Below, one piece after another: positions 48,071-59,214 of a stretch of 64,000 nucleotides of DNA. The position numbers were made by a program, and so were the translations under genes. Positions within the stretch are counted from its first letter, which is position 1. Every line of letters begins with the position of its first letter. Origin of the DNA: Diadophis punctatus similis (lineage: Eukaryota; Chordata; Lepidosauria; Squamata; Dipsadidae); the NCBI GenBank assembly GCA_023053685.1, contig JALIGW010000001.1:227162934-227226933 (forward strand), written 5' to 3'. The notes beneath the pieces are model-generated. The model did no database searches and had not been told where the DNA came from. It worked only from the letters and a program-made list of their open reading frames with translations.

Positions 48071-49023
48071 AAAACAAAAACACACATCCTTCACATTCTA
48101 CACAATTGAATGGAAAACCCCTGATACTGCATTAATATTGCACTATACAGTAGAATACATTTGGTTCTATATGTAATATTTCTGATATTCAGGTTTAGCT
48201 TCTTTTGAAGCTTTTTGCTGTCTACTTTATCCTGCTGTAAAATGTTCACATGACTTACATCCTTAATATCTAAAACAGGTTTTGCATGTAACCACTTGCA
48301 AAGAATTAGGCACTTGATATTACATATTTGCTGTGAAAAATATGAACCATGTTTTGAGATTTTGATTATCCAGGTTCCTGTACATGAAAATGACTTTTTC
48401 AATTCAGCTGATGATCAGATCACTGTCTTTAATAAAAACGTGTTAAGAGAGACACTCATCTGATGATGATGTGGCCTTGCGATTTACCAGCAATTGTTAC
48501 TATCTTTTTAAAGAAAACACAACATTGTACATAGTTTTCCGGCAATAAATTGTTGAATCATCCCTATTGGCAGAAAAGATTGTGGAGCAGTTTATGGCAT
48601 TGCAAGGACAATTAACTGAATTATGCCGCTACTGTATAAAGAAACAAGACTGTTTGATTTAAATGTAACCAGACAAAAATGTATGAAGTTTATGACTTGG
48701 TATCCACATGTACTGGAATGGAATTACGAGTTTCACATAGTATATGAAATAAATATTGTACCTGCTCCTGTGATGATATGTGGGAAAGACCTTGGGAGAT
48801 TGGGATGCTGCCAAGGGAACAGTCAGATAAGCGACAGCAAAATCCATTGCTGAATAGTGGGCGGGGCAAGAGTCTCAGAAGAGACTCTCCCTAGTTTCTT
48901 AGCTATAACAATATTGGGGGTGGGGTATTGTGCTTTTAGATTGTGTTAATGTAGCTTTACACGTGAAATTAGCTCATCTGGTCAGGTTTCCTCACTGGCC
49001 TACCATGTATGAAAAGTTCAGAT
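48071..49023. other. Unassigned DNA
   Basis: Nothing recognised. The short frames at 48091-48853 lack family resemblance. Confidence 0.4.
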
Positions 49024-49031
49024 GATCAAAG

Positions 49032-49266
49032 CAGTGGTGAAATCCGATTTTTTTTTACTACCGGTTCTATGGCTGTGGCTTGGTGGGCTGGCAGGGGAAG
49101 GATACTGCAAAATCTCCATTCCCACCCCCATTCCTAGGGGAAGGATACTGCTAAATCTCAATTCCCACCCCACTCTGGGGCCAGCCAGAGGTGGTATTTG
49201 CCGGTTCTCCGAACTACTCAAAATTTCCACTACCAGTTCTCCAGAACCTGCTGGATTTCACCCCTG
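49032..49266. mobile_element. hAT MITE, GGTGAAATCC family
   Basis: Ends CAGTGGTGAAATCCGA and TGGATTTCACCCCTG are inverted repeats. GATCAAAG is duplicated exactly at 49024-49031 and 49267-49274. The interior has a tandem duplication of about 42 bases starting GGGGAAGGATACTGC (about 49095 and 49138). Confidence 0.87.
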
Positions 49267-49274
49267 GATCAAAG

Positions 49275-50090
49275 GAGAGTTGATGGAATATGGAAATTAA
49301 CAAGATGCAGAAACTTCCAGGGAAGAAATGGTGAACTGAAGAAAGTGACAGAAGGAAAAACAAGCAAGTAGACCAGCTCTTTGTAATTGTCCTCTCTAGA
49401 CAATGAAAGAACTTGAGACCTCTCAAAAGTGCTCCAGACAGTTACTCCATATGAGGAAACCACAAGATCTGTGGGTTTAGAGTTCTGGGAGACAAGGGAA
49501 TAAACCTCTTGCTGAAACTGCAGTTGGCACCTGCAAAAAACTGCAAAAGCAAAAGGGTGATTAGAACTTTGATTTTGGAAACTTACAAATTAAGGGTCCA
49601 CATGGATTTGATTTTAAAATTAATTATAATAATACTTCCTGTGAGTACATGCTTTTGTTTTGAATTCTCTTTGAGATAGGATGGGACTTTTAAGGTTGGA
49701 ACTTACAGAAACAAGGTCTTCAAAGGTTCGATATTACAGGGAAGCAGAAGGAATTAAAGATTACAATTAAAGAAGAACACTTAAACTTGACTTTCTAATA
49801 CAGAATGGAGCAAAATATTTTTTATATTATTTAAAGAGACTAAAGGTTAAAATTGTTAGGCAAAAAAGGAAAAATAAAAAGTTTATTTATTTGATCAAAG
49901 CTAAAATAAATACATTATTATCTCTGATAATCTTTAATGGACTTTTCCTGTTCAGGACTAAATGTGGTTTTAAGAATTTGTTTATAGATAAGAAATGAGA
50001 GATGGGAAGAAATTACAAAAGTAATTATACTTGTGATGAAGGGGGAAGTAATTTCTGTATGTGTGTGTGTATTGTGTGTGTATTTTCTTT
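49275..50090. other. Unassigned DNA
   Basis: AT-rich, with a TG microsatellite around 50058-50085. No exon seen. Confidence 0.4.
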
Positions 50091-50104
50091 TTCTATTTTC
50101 TGCA

Positions 50105-51420
50105 CTTTCTATTTTTTTAAATAGTTTTTATTGAACAGTTTTCTCTTTAAAAAACAACATACTGTATAAAACAACCACAAATACAAAAAAAGAAAAACAA
50201 AACATAACAAAACAATACATACTATTTGAGATCATTTTACAGCTTTCCATATCGACATACATAATTTGCTTTTGTACTTCTCTATTATATATTACCTTTC
50301 TATCCATTTACTTCTCAATATCAACATATTACAATAACCTTATATTTTAACAATTCTAAAGATACTAGTTATTCATATCTACAATTCATTTACATTTATA
50401 TTTACATCTTTAAATTTGGTACTATTGGATTGCTCCAATTAAAAGTTCATCAATTACTATCTCGTTTTCTCTTTTCAAGCCAATTATACACTTTATTCCA
50501 TACTTCATAAAAATCCGAATCATCTCTCTCTTTCAAGTCCATGGTCATTTTGTCCATTTCAGCGCATTCAAGTATTTTCCTAATTACTGAGACTTCTGAG
50601 GGTTTGTTACTTTGTTTCCAGTTTTGTGCGAATGTAATTCTAGCTGCGGTGAGTATATGTAGTATAATATATTGAAGTTTCTTTTTCGAGTCTAGAATTC
50701 CTAATAGGAACAGTTCTGGTTTCAAGTCAATTTTTTGCTCTGTAATTTCTTCCAACCACCTCCGAATTTTACACCAATACTTCCTTGCAAGGGGGCACGT
50801 CCACCACATGATAGTATGTTCCAGATTTGTAATTGCATCTCCAACATTTATGCCAATCTTGCTGGGGGTAAATGGCACCTATAAAACATTTTGTAAAGGT
50901 TTTCTTTGTATGCCACTGCTGTCGTAAATTTATTGTTCCTTTCCCAAAGTTTGTCCCATTGTTCTAATTCTATATTATGCCCAAAGTTTCTGGTCCAACT
51001 AATCATCGTTTCTTTTATCGTCTCTTCCTCCATTTTATATCTTAGCAAAAAAGTTATATAGTTTTGTAATCATTTTTCTCTCCATTCCTAGTAAAATTTT
51101 ATCTAGTTCCAATTGTTTCACATATATGCCATATTATTCTCGATCTTTTTTGAATTTTGTTTGAATTTGTAAGTATGGCCACCAATCTATATTTATTTCC
51201 TGTTTTTTTCAAATCTTGAATTGGTTTTAAGTCTCCTTTTTCGTCTAGAAGTTCTGAATAACTTACCATTTTACTTAGATCAATACTATTTGGGTATATT
51301 ATTGCTTCCATTGTTGATAGCCAGTTTGGAATTTTTGTATAATGTTTTTTAATCTTTACCCAGACATTAAACAGCGCGTCCCTTACTATGTGTCTTTGGA
51401 AGTAAGAATGTGACTTATTC
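50105..51420 (-). mobile_element. L1 LINE, 3' part of ORF2 and 3'UTR
   Basis: Minus-strand ORF2 C-terminal sequence: a frame with YKENLYKMFYRCHLPPARLA (50848-51048), then one with HTIMWWTCPLARKYWCKIRR and LHILTAARITFAQNWK (50450-50878). These match the L1 tail (YRWHLTPxRLA, WWxCPxxKxFW, ITAARxxIAQxWK). The 3' side ends in AT-rich sequence with AATAAA-like text near 50130. The element is 5' truncated near 51420, as is usual for L1. Confidence 0.88.
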
Positions 51421-53504
51421 TTTTTTTAATTCCTTTCTTTTTTTTGGTTTGTATTAGTTTTTAGCTTTTTAATTCTAATTTTTAATAAAATTACTATTAA
51501 AAAAATTAACAGGTGCCATATAACAACATAATCTGGGTTTGAAGAGAACCTTAGGTGCTGGTCAAATATTTATCATCTCTCATCTTTCCCAGCCTGAAGG
51601 ATTTTCTTTAAGGCATAGCAGAATGTATTATTATCAGTGGTCCTTATTAGATGGACATTTCAAACTTCCCTTATCTGAAACAAATTTGCCCTTATGATTT
51701 GGAAATTGAAACCATTGCTCATGTACCTCTCTATTGCAAGTTCTACCAAGATATTAGGAATTACCTTAAAATGTTAGCATTATCAGTACTATGATTACAT
51801 TTTTTGTTGCTTTACTTAAAACATGCCATGAAATACTGCATCTTTGATTATACACACACAGAGATACACAACACACACTCACATGGATCATAGTAATAAA
51901 AGGTATAGGTACAAGTAGGTAGGTAGCCATGCTACCATAATAATTTTTAGCAGCATTTATTTTTCTTGGACTGATGCATCACCTATAATCCTATACTATA
52001 ATTTTACCTTAACATAATAGAAAAATTGTCTGTGAACATAAATGTTTTGCTACATTGATCACATTAAGTCAACATCTATCAAAGGATCAATCCTCAGTCT
52101 AGAATTAAATAAAGTCTGAACATAAGAGTACATTAGTTTTATCCAAAGAAGTGTGTCTATGGCATATGTTTATTTAGAGCATTTATTAGAAGGCACCAAA
52201 GATATTTTGGTAGAAAATTCAAATGACAGAAACCCATTTTGTAGCCTTCCCAATTTGACATTTTCCTGAGGCATTGCTAAGATAATTATTTTTAGATTGG
52301 AAAAATAGTGCTATTCTTAGATTCAAGAAACTAACCTGTTTTTGAAAAGGCAATTTTATCTGCTAATCAAAAATGGCTCAATATATTTTTCTATATCATA
52401 GACTTTATATTTTGTAAAGTTAGAAAATCATTTAAAATTTCCCCCCTAAGGTACATTCAGAACTCTACATGACATATTTCGTTTCCCTCCATTTTTGTTT
52501 CATTTGTTTTATTATTGTTATATTGAGTAATTACATTTTTGTAGTTTTCATGTATTTTCCTTTTTTTGCATTTTGTATTTTTTTGTAAAATTTGTTAAGG
52601 TAAATAAAGAAATTGCATTTTTAAAGAGGGTGAAAAATCAACTTATGCCAAGTATAGAAAGGCTGATCCATTAAAACATTCCCACTCCTTTCCATAAAGA
52701 TGATGCTGGAAGTCTTTTCCAGTAGGATGCTCTGTCGGCCAAATCTGTTTATCTCCTTCCTAAGGATGACCAAAACTTGCCAATGGCAGCCTTCTCATTT
52801 TGCTTTGTGATAAAATCTCTAAAAAAATACTGAATTATTGTTATTTGCATAATTGTTTAGTAGACACCTAAAAAGGTTATAGGAAATACTGATTGGTCAA
52901 TGATCATAAATAAAAATAATGCTATTTAAAATACTGCTAGATCTCAAGAATCCTGATCTAAATATATTTCTGATTTTGTTTATACTACTGGTACAAGGAA
53001 TAAGACTCCACCATCAATCTTTGAAGTTAAATTGTTGTTCTACATATACTAGTAGCAAGCTAATTCTATGAGTAGATACTTAGGTAGCCAAAATAGCAGC
53101 ATGTACACACAAAAAGTAACAACAAATTTTGTTATGACCAACCCAGGGCTGGCAAAAAGTGAAAATAAATCCAAAAATAGCTACAGAACATGAAGCATTG
53201 AAAGTGTGCGGCTATCTCATTATCTTACTATTTTCATGTAATCAATAGGTATTTAATGTCTTGCAAAACTGATCTAGCACTCCAACTGCTGAGCATAATT
53301 TTGTTTTGTCCTTTGTTGCATCTGAGCAGGGAATATGTTCCACATCATACAACTGCATTGCCTGCAGATCTACAAGCTTTGGCATCTCCCTTTTGTACTA
53401 CCCAATGACAATAATACTGAGCATAAATGACTCCTTTGGGAAATTGTGCCAGCAAGTTACAGCTGTGTCTTTGATAGCTGCAAGAAAGAGAGTGAGAGAG
53501 CGTG
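51421..53504. other. Mostly unassigned, with a LINE-tail fragment
   Basis: At 51590-51800 (plus) a short translation reads ETIAHVPLYCKFYQDIRNYL. This resembles the C-terminal cysteine-histidine tail of several LINE ORF2 proteins, family uncertain. The rest is AT-rich without recognised features. Confidence 0.4.
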
Positions 53505-53645
53505 CATAAGTGCACCATCGTGCCTACCGTCCCTGTCCTTCTGTCCTATTGTCTAATTTTACCTATACACTTTGCTTTTGTTTGTTTATATCATACCTGT
53601 TATCTTGTACACGTGTTGACAAAATAAATAAAATAAATAAATAGA
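53505..53645 (+). mobile_element. CR1/L2-type LINE 3' end
   Basis: GTGCCTACCGTCCCTGTCCT then CTATTGTCTAATTTTACC and an (AAATAAAT)n tail fit a 3' terminus frequent in snake DNA. Only about 140 bases remain. Confidence 0.65.
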
Positions 53646-53742
53646 AAAGAAAGAAAATTTCAATGTGTTTGTAAACATTCTGAAAGAGTTGTACAACATA
53701 CATTCCAGGACTCCACTATAGCTTGGAAACAATTCTGAATAA

Positions 53743-53779
53743 TTGGATGGATGGATGGATGGATGGACAGACAGACAGA
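53743..53779. repeat. Tetranucleotide repeat (GGAT)n(AGAC)n
   Basis: Six GGAT-type units switch to about four AGAC units. Confidence 0.85.
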
Positions 53780-54299
53780 AATGTATAGTATGTAAAAATG
53801 TGTAGACGCAGACCTGTGTAAGGTCTACACATTCATGTAAATTTCTCTCAATGCCTTTAAAAAATCAAATTTCAGAAAATTGTGATCAAAGCTGAAAATG
53901 GTCTTTCCCTCCAGCTGTTTATCTCTTAAAATCTCCCTCAAATGTTTTCCCTTCCAATATTTCATGAAGTGAAAAAGGAAAATTTGAACAAAAAAAACTT
54001 GCCAGCCAACTCGTTTTCCCTCACTCCTGCACTGTAATGCAAAAATAATGAGAATTACCAGTGTTTAATATGAAGCTTTTAAAACAATTACATTGCTCTT
54101 TTGTTGTAATAAAGCAATAAAATACCGTGAGCCAGAGATGCAGAGTAGGAGGGATGTGTGCGATATGGGCCGCGCGAGCTCCTTTTATAAAATATGCTTT
54201 CAACTGGGGAAAAGGATAAAAGGCGAGAGGACACCTCTCCCATCAGACTGACTTTCGGAACAAATACATGAACCGAGGTGTCCTTTTGGGACCATTGCA

Positions 54300-54830
54300 A
54301 CTACCGCCAACCCCTCGCTTATTTTAAGCCGGTATTGCTTATACGTCAGAACACACGTGCTAGGCGGCCTTCACGCGCAACCAGGAAGACTCCACAAAGA
54401 AGGCGGGAAACCGACCGGCCGACTGACACACGGTTCGGCTTCCTCGCGCTTAAGACTCGCCTTTCAGCGGACAACGCTCTTCTCTCAGAGATTGGTGACT
54501 CCCGTAAAACTTGAGGGGCGGCCCCTGGCGCAGAGGCTGGCACTTGTCGCAGAGGTACGCCACGCCCATCTTCCCGCAGGCTGGCGATTGGCTTCGAGTG
54601 TTCCGGGCTCATGACTATGTAGCAAGTATATTCAAATCAGGCGGTTGCCAAGGTAACTTGAGGCCTTGCGTACACACGCTAATCCTTGGAAGAGGTCTGA
54701 GAGGGCCGAAAGGACCAAGGACGAGGGAGTCCCCAGGCGTGACTCGATGAGGGGTTCATTTTCCCTTTTTCTTTTGACGTGCCGTGGTGTCTTTTTTCTT
54801 CTGCCGGCAGTCGGAAGAAATTAGAAGCAG
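54300..54830 (+). promoter_or_regulatory. CpG island 2 with X-box and possible leader exon
   Basis: CpG-dense from about 54330 to 54760. An RFX X-box, GTTGCCAAGGTAAC, lies at 54644-54657. GAAGCAG|GTAGGA at 54830/54831 is a plus-strand donor candidate ending a non-coding first exon. X-boxes of this type mark promoters of ciliary genes. No coding exon follows within the window, so the gene is unnamed. If the Ras gene is HRAS, the neighbour expected here is the ciliary gene LRRC56, consistent but unproved. Bidirectional activity is possible. Confidence 0.6.
54644..54657. promoter_or_regulatory. RFX X-box
   Basis: GTTGCCAAGGTAAC fits GTNRCC-N2-RGYAAC in the promoter-like island. It lies 170 bases upstream of the candidate donor. 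Confidence 0.65.
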
Positions 54831-54924
54831 GTAGGAAAGGGATTGTCCATCATTTTTAAAAAATTGACTTGAGGTGGATTTTTTTAAATTCAAGCCTAAG
54901 TATTATATTTGCTCTTTTTGCCGC

Positions 54925-55020
54925 TTTTTCAATTGATGGGGAAGCGCATTCTATAGCCTCCCGCTGTTTTTAAGTCGCCTTGCAGCGGGATGGGCGACAA
55001 ACAAATTTAATAAATAAACT
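54925..55020 (+). mobile_element. CR1 LINE 3' end fragment
   Basis: TTTTTAAGTCGCCTTGCAGC then GGGATGGGCGACAAACAAAT and an AATAAATAAA tail, a diverged CR1 terminus. Confidence 0.6.
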
Positions 55021-56846
55021 TCTCGTTATTACTTGGATGTTACTCTACTGTGTGCTTTGACTTAGGAAACAATGAATGCCACGGTCAAGTAGCCACCAGT
55101 AGTTCCCTTGACTTAAAACTCAAAGCCCAAAAAGGCTTATTCAAGAATACCCTTTCAGGAATAACTACTAAAAAAGGGGGATTTATTTTTGAGCCACAGT
55201 GAGCAGGATTCTACTGAGATTCCAGTCCTCACTGAAAAGTCAGCACTATTGCAGTGGGATGGATTGCATTTTAAATCAACATGCATATAGGATGGATATA
55301 TATGATACTTCAAAGCATGGTAGTTACATTTTTTCAGGAATCTACCCTGAACATAAAATGTGCAACATTGCTAAATATTTACCCTAATAATAGATAAAAC
55401 TGATAGTATATAGCATATTAGCTAGCACTTACTGACTGTTCTGTTAGCTATCATATAGTTAACAGATATGTAGAAGAATTCTTTAGTAGAAAGGCATGTG
55501 TTTTCTTTTGATTCTTCAAATTTTGGATGAAAAACCAGATTGAGTTCTTGCAGTCTTTGCAGATTTATCATTGGCTTATCCACTTATTTACTTGAAATTG
55601 CCCCACTGGTAATATAGTTTATTTCCTAAGAACCCTGAAATATAATACTGAATTTACTTTATAGTAAATATAGTGAACTTGAAGCTTCTGTAGGAAATGA
55701 CTTATGATTATTTATTCCTGTTGGTTTATAATCAATTTTGAATCATGTTCTGGAACTTGTTACCACATTTTAATAAATAGTTGGTGATTTCAATACAGTG
55801 CTACACTTTCAATACACTGTTTTAATTCCAACTGTGTGGGGTTGTGGGCTAAATACTAAACACTGAGTTCTAAATAAAATTCCTTGTCAGTAAAATTGTT
55901 GGAAACGGGATAGCAATTTTTTTATTAGTTTGCCAGGTTAAAACACTGTAGGAAGCTGTAGTTGGTTACTTACTACCTATTCATTACTTGTACCTTCCCA
56001 GTAGTTAAGTCAGCACAATGCATATAAATCTTAAGGTTTGCATACCTATAGTTAAACTCTGAACTCTCCTGTATCTTTATAATCAGATTCCTTCAAAATG
56101 CAATACCATAAAGATTATTGCCTTTGAACAAGAATAGTAAAGCATGGTAAAGTCTGAAATGGTTCACAAAATCATATGCCCATATATCCAGCAGTTTGTC
56201 CTGTACATAATGATAATTGATCTTATTTGAAAGAACTGTTTATACAAGTCACAGCATTAACCATGTGATTCCCATTGTGCACATTTAAAAAGTCTTAGGA
56301 CAAATAAGCAGTCCCATCGGAAAATAAGTTATTGCAACTTTGGACCATCATAAGAAATTGGGAATAAATAAGTGCCATCAGCCTTCTAAAACTACTGTGA
56401 TGTTAACAGATGAAACAGATGCTAAGAATTCCTGATCAGCCCAGAATGTAAGATAAAGACATACATTTACACGTCTTACTCTGTGTCAGTGGTTAACCTA
56501 CCCTGGTGAGAAAGCCTTTTATGGCATCAAAATTGATAATTTGTCTTTCTGGCTAAGCACCCTTGGAATTAATTTTGAGAAAAGATTTATTCATTAAACT
56601 TGTAGGCTGCCCGACTGTATCTTGATTGGATGCGTTTACTGTGTCATCTAATATTTTATCTCTGACTGTGGCTTCTGATACTATTCAAGAAATAGACAAA
56701 ACAGTATTTTCACGTGCCCTTCGATCAGAGCTATATAAACTTGGATCTCTGAGGCCAGAGGCAGCCCTCAAAAGCTTTTAATTCAAAGATTTCCAAATGT
56801 TTCCAAATAGTAATTTTTATGGTGTTGTAAGGTAAGACTTGTTAAA
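55021..56846. other. Unassigned DNA
   Basis: AT-rich, no accepted exon. A short frame near 56640-56780 (LRSELYKLGSLRPEAALKSF) precedes AAG|GTAAGAC but is interrupted upstream. Confidence 0.4.
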
Positions 56847-56848
56847 TA

Positions 56849-57321
56849 CAGGTAATCCTCAACTTACGACCACAACTGAGCCCAAAATTTCCTTTGCGAA
56901 GTAAGACTGTTGTTAAGTGAGTTTTGCCCCATTTTATGACCTTTCCTATCATAGCTGTTAAGTGAATCACTGCAGTTATTAAGTTAATTACTTCTGACAA
57001 GCAAAGTCACTGCAGTTAAGTTAGTTGTTAAGTTAGTAACTTCTGACAAGTCAATGGCGAAGCCAGATTCACTTAACAATTTTTAAGTGAATCTGGCTTA
57101 CCCATTAACTTTGCTTATCAGAAGATTGCGAAAAGTGGTCACATGATCCCGGGACACTGCAGCCATCATAAATACATGCTGATTGCCAAGCATCTGAAGG
57201 TTCACATGATCTCAGAGATGCTGCAATTATCGTGAGTGTGAGAAACAATCATAAGTCACGTTTTTGTGTGCCACTGTAACTTCAGTTACTAAACAAATGG
57301 TTTTAAATTGATGACTACATG
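56849..57321. mobile_element. Tc1/mariner-type MITE, copy C, with internal duplication
   Basis: Left end CAGGTAATCCTCAACTTACG, with TA on both sides (56847-56848, 57322-57323). It is longer than copies A and B because of repeated CTTCTGACAAG(C/T) segments. An internal hairpin (AGCCAGATTCACTTAA against TTAAGTGAATCTGGCT, about 57060-57100) results. Confidence 0.8.
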
Positions 57322-57323
57322 TA

Positions 57324-58761
57324 TATAACTGGTATGATAATTGTTCATTAAAAATAATTTACTTTTTCAATTGTAAATGAAATGCGGTACAGATTAGATT
57401 TTGCCATAGACACATTTGCAATACTTTCCCCACTGCTACGGTATGTTTACATTTCTTCTAAGAATTTACAGATTATATACATTTTTTTTCTACCTCAGTA
57501 TTTTGCATAAAATCCTTGCAACAATCCTGTGAATTAAAATAGGTATAAGTAAATATTTAGCACAAGGTCATCAATAAAATTCATGCTGAAGTGAATATTT
57601 AAATTTAGATATAACGTCTTATTTAAAATGTACAGTTTTGGGTGGTGAATGAGATGGTACAATTGGAAATCAACGAATTGCCAAGTATTTTTCAATCAGG
57701 TGCTCTATTCTGCACCTGCCCAAATCCAGTATTTTTTTTAACCTTTCCTACTTTTATGAGAAAAAAATAAGAAGATTGAACTCTGAAATATCCTAAGTAT
57801 AATTTCTACATTCTACCCCTAAGGTACCGGTATTTGAGAACCTAGGTAATAACATTCATTGTGAATAGAAGCTAGAGCTTTTGGTCACAAAATAGCACCT
57901 CCCTTCTTCACATCTTGGAATTTTCTTCTATGGAAAAACTTCCTTTGGCTTCAAAAACTAAAATCATATGCAAGTCAGTTTAAAAAATTAAATTCATTAA
58001 TATTTACAAATAAAACCTAGCCATTTAATAAGAAAGAAACAAGCATCAAAAGCAAAATAGAAATGAAGCAAACAAACAGAAGCTGTTAAAAATCTTTCTA
58101 CCATCAGCAATGCTGAAAAAGAAGATGACTCATATCTAGATCAGTTTCCATTTGCTGTTAAAAGTCAAGGAAGTGGCTTTTGCTTGGAATAAATTCCTTT
58201 ATGAAAGAATCCTATCCTTGATTCACATTAATTCCATCTGAGTTAAAGGCAATGTAGAACAAAGATTTTCAAGTGGATCTGGGAGTAGAAGAGAAAATGT
58301 ACCATAAGGTATGTGGGATGTATGTCCTTTTACTGAAATATCAATATCTTACATTGAGTTTTAGAACTTAATAATGATAGATACCGATGTGCTTAACTTG
58401 TCATTTCAAACATCCCATCTCTCCACTGGAAATTATAAATAGAATTCTATATCTACAATAAATCTATAAAGTATCTAGGCCTATGTAAAATATACTGCAA
58501 TAACATTTTGAATCTACATTAAGTAATTATCGTTCAATTTTCCCTTTACTTACCACAGGAGAACTTCAGTACTATTTCAAGAAGATAAATAGAAGATAAA
58601 TAACTCAAATTTGTATACTACAAGTGGAGTTGCTGTTGGAAACAGACATGGTGGATGGCATGACAAGTAAATAGTGATACAATAACAATTTTAAAGATAT
58701 AAAAATGTATAAAACACCTTTGTGAGGGTACCTGGAGGAAGGCCTCCAAAGAGGGCCAAAT
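57324..58761. other. Unassigned DNA
   Basis: AT-rich with no recognised repeat, exon or RNA gene. Confidence 0.4.
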
Positions 58762-58769
58762 GCCTAGGT

Positions 58770-59198
58770 CAGTGATGGCGAACCTTTTTTCCCTCGGTTG
58801 CCGAAATAGTGCACGTGCACGCTATTGCACGCGCGTGCGTGCGTGCCCACACCCATAATTCAAAGCCCCTCACTTGCCCCACCCCCTGCACATGCATGTG
58901 TGACACCCCCCCACTCCCCTGTTTCCCGACTTCCAGTGGGCCCGGTGGGCCCATTTTTCACCCTCCCCAGGCTCCAGAGGCTTTCTTGGAGCTTGGGGAG
59001 GGTGAAAACACTCCCCCTGCCACCCTGGAGGCCCTCCGGAGGCCAAAATCGCCCTCCCAGAGCCTCCACGCGAGCAAAAAATCAGCTGGCGGGCACGCAC
59101 ATGCGCACTGGAGCTGAGCTAGGGCAACGGCTCGCATGCTGGCAGATATGGCTCCACGTGCCACCTGTGGCACCCGTGCCATAGGTTCGCCATCACTG
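58770..59198. mobile_element. hAT MITE with perfect 8-bp target duplication
   Basis: Ends CAGTGATGGCGAACC and GGTTCGCCATCACTG are perfect inverted repeats over 15 bases. GCCTAGGT is duplicated exactly at 58762-58769 and 59199-59206. The interior is GC-rich and homologous to 17743-18326. The five overlapping frames here are not genes. Confidence 0.92.
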
Positions 59199-59214
59199 GC
59201 CTAGGTGGTCTGTA

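Noticed and set aside
56580..56830. Possible exon ending before AAG|GTAAGAC
   Set aside because: The best frame is interrupted by a stop shortly after the only acceptor-like site, leaving about 39 codons.
58769..59184. Six overlapping frames on both strands
   Set aside because: Entirely within the hAT MITE 58770-59198.
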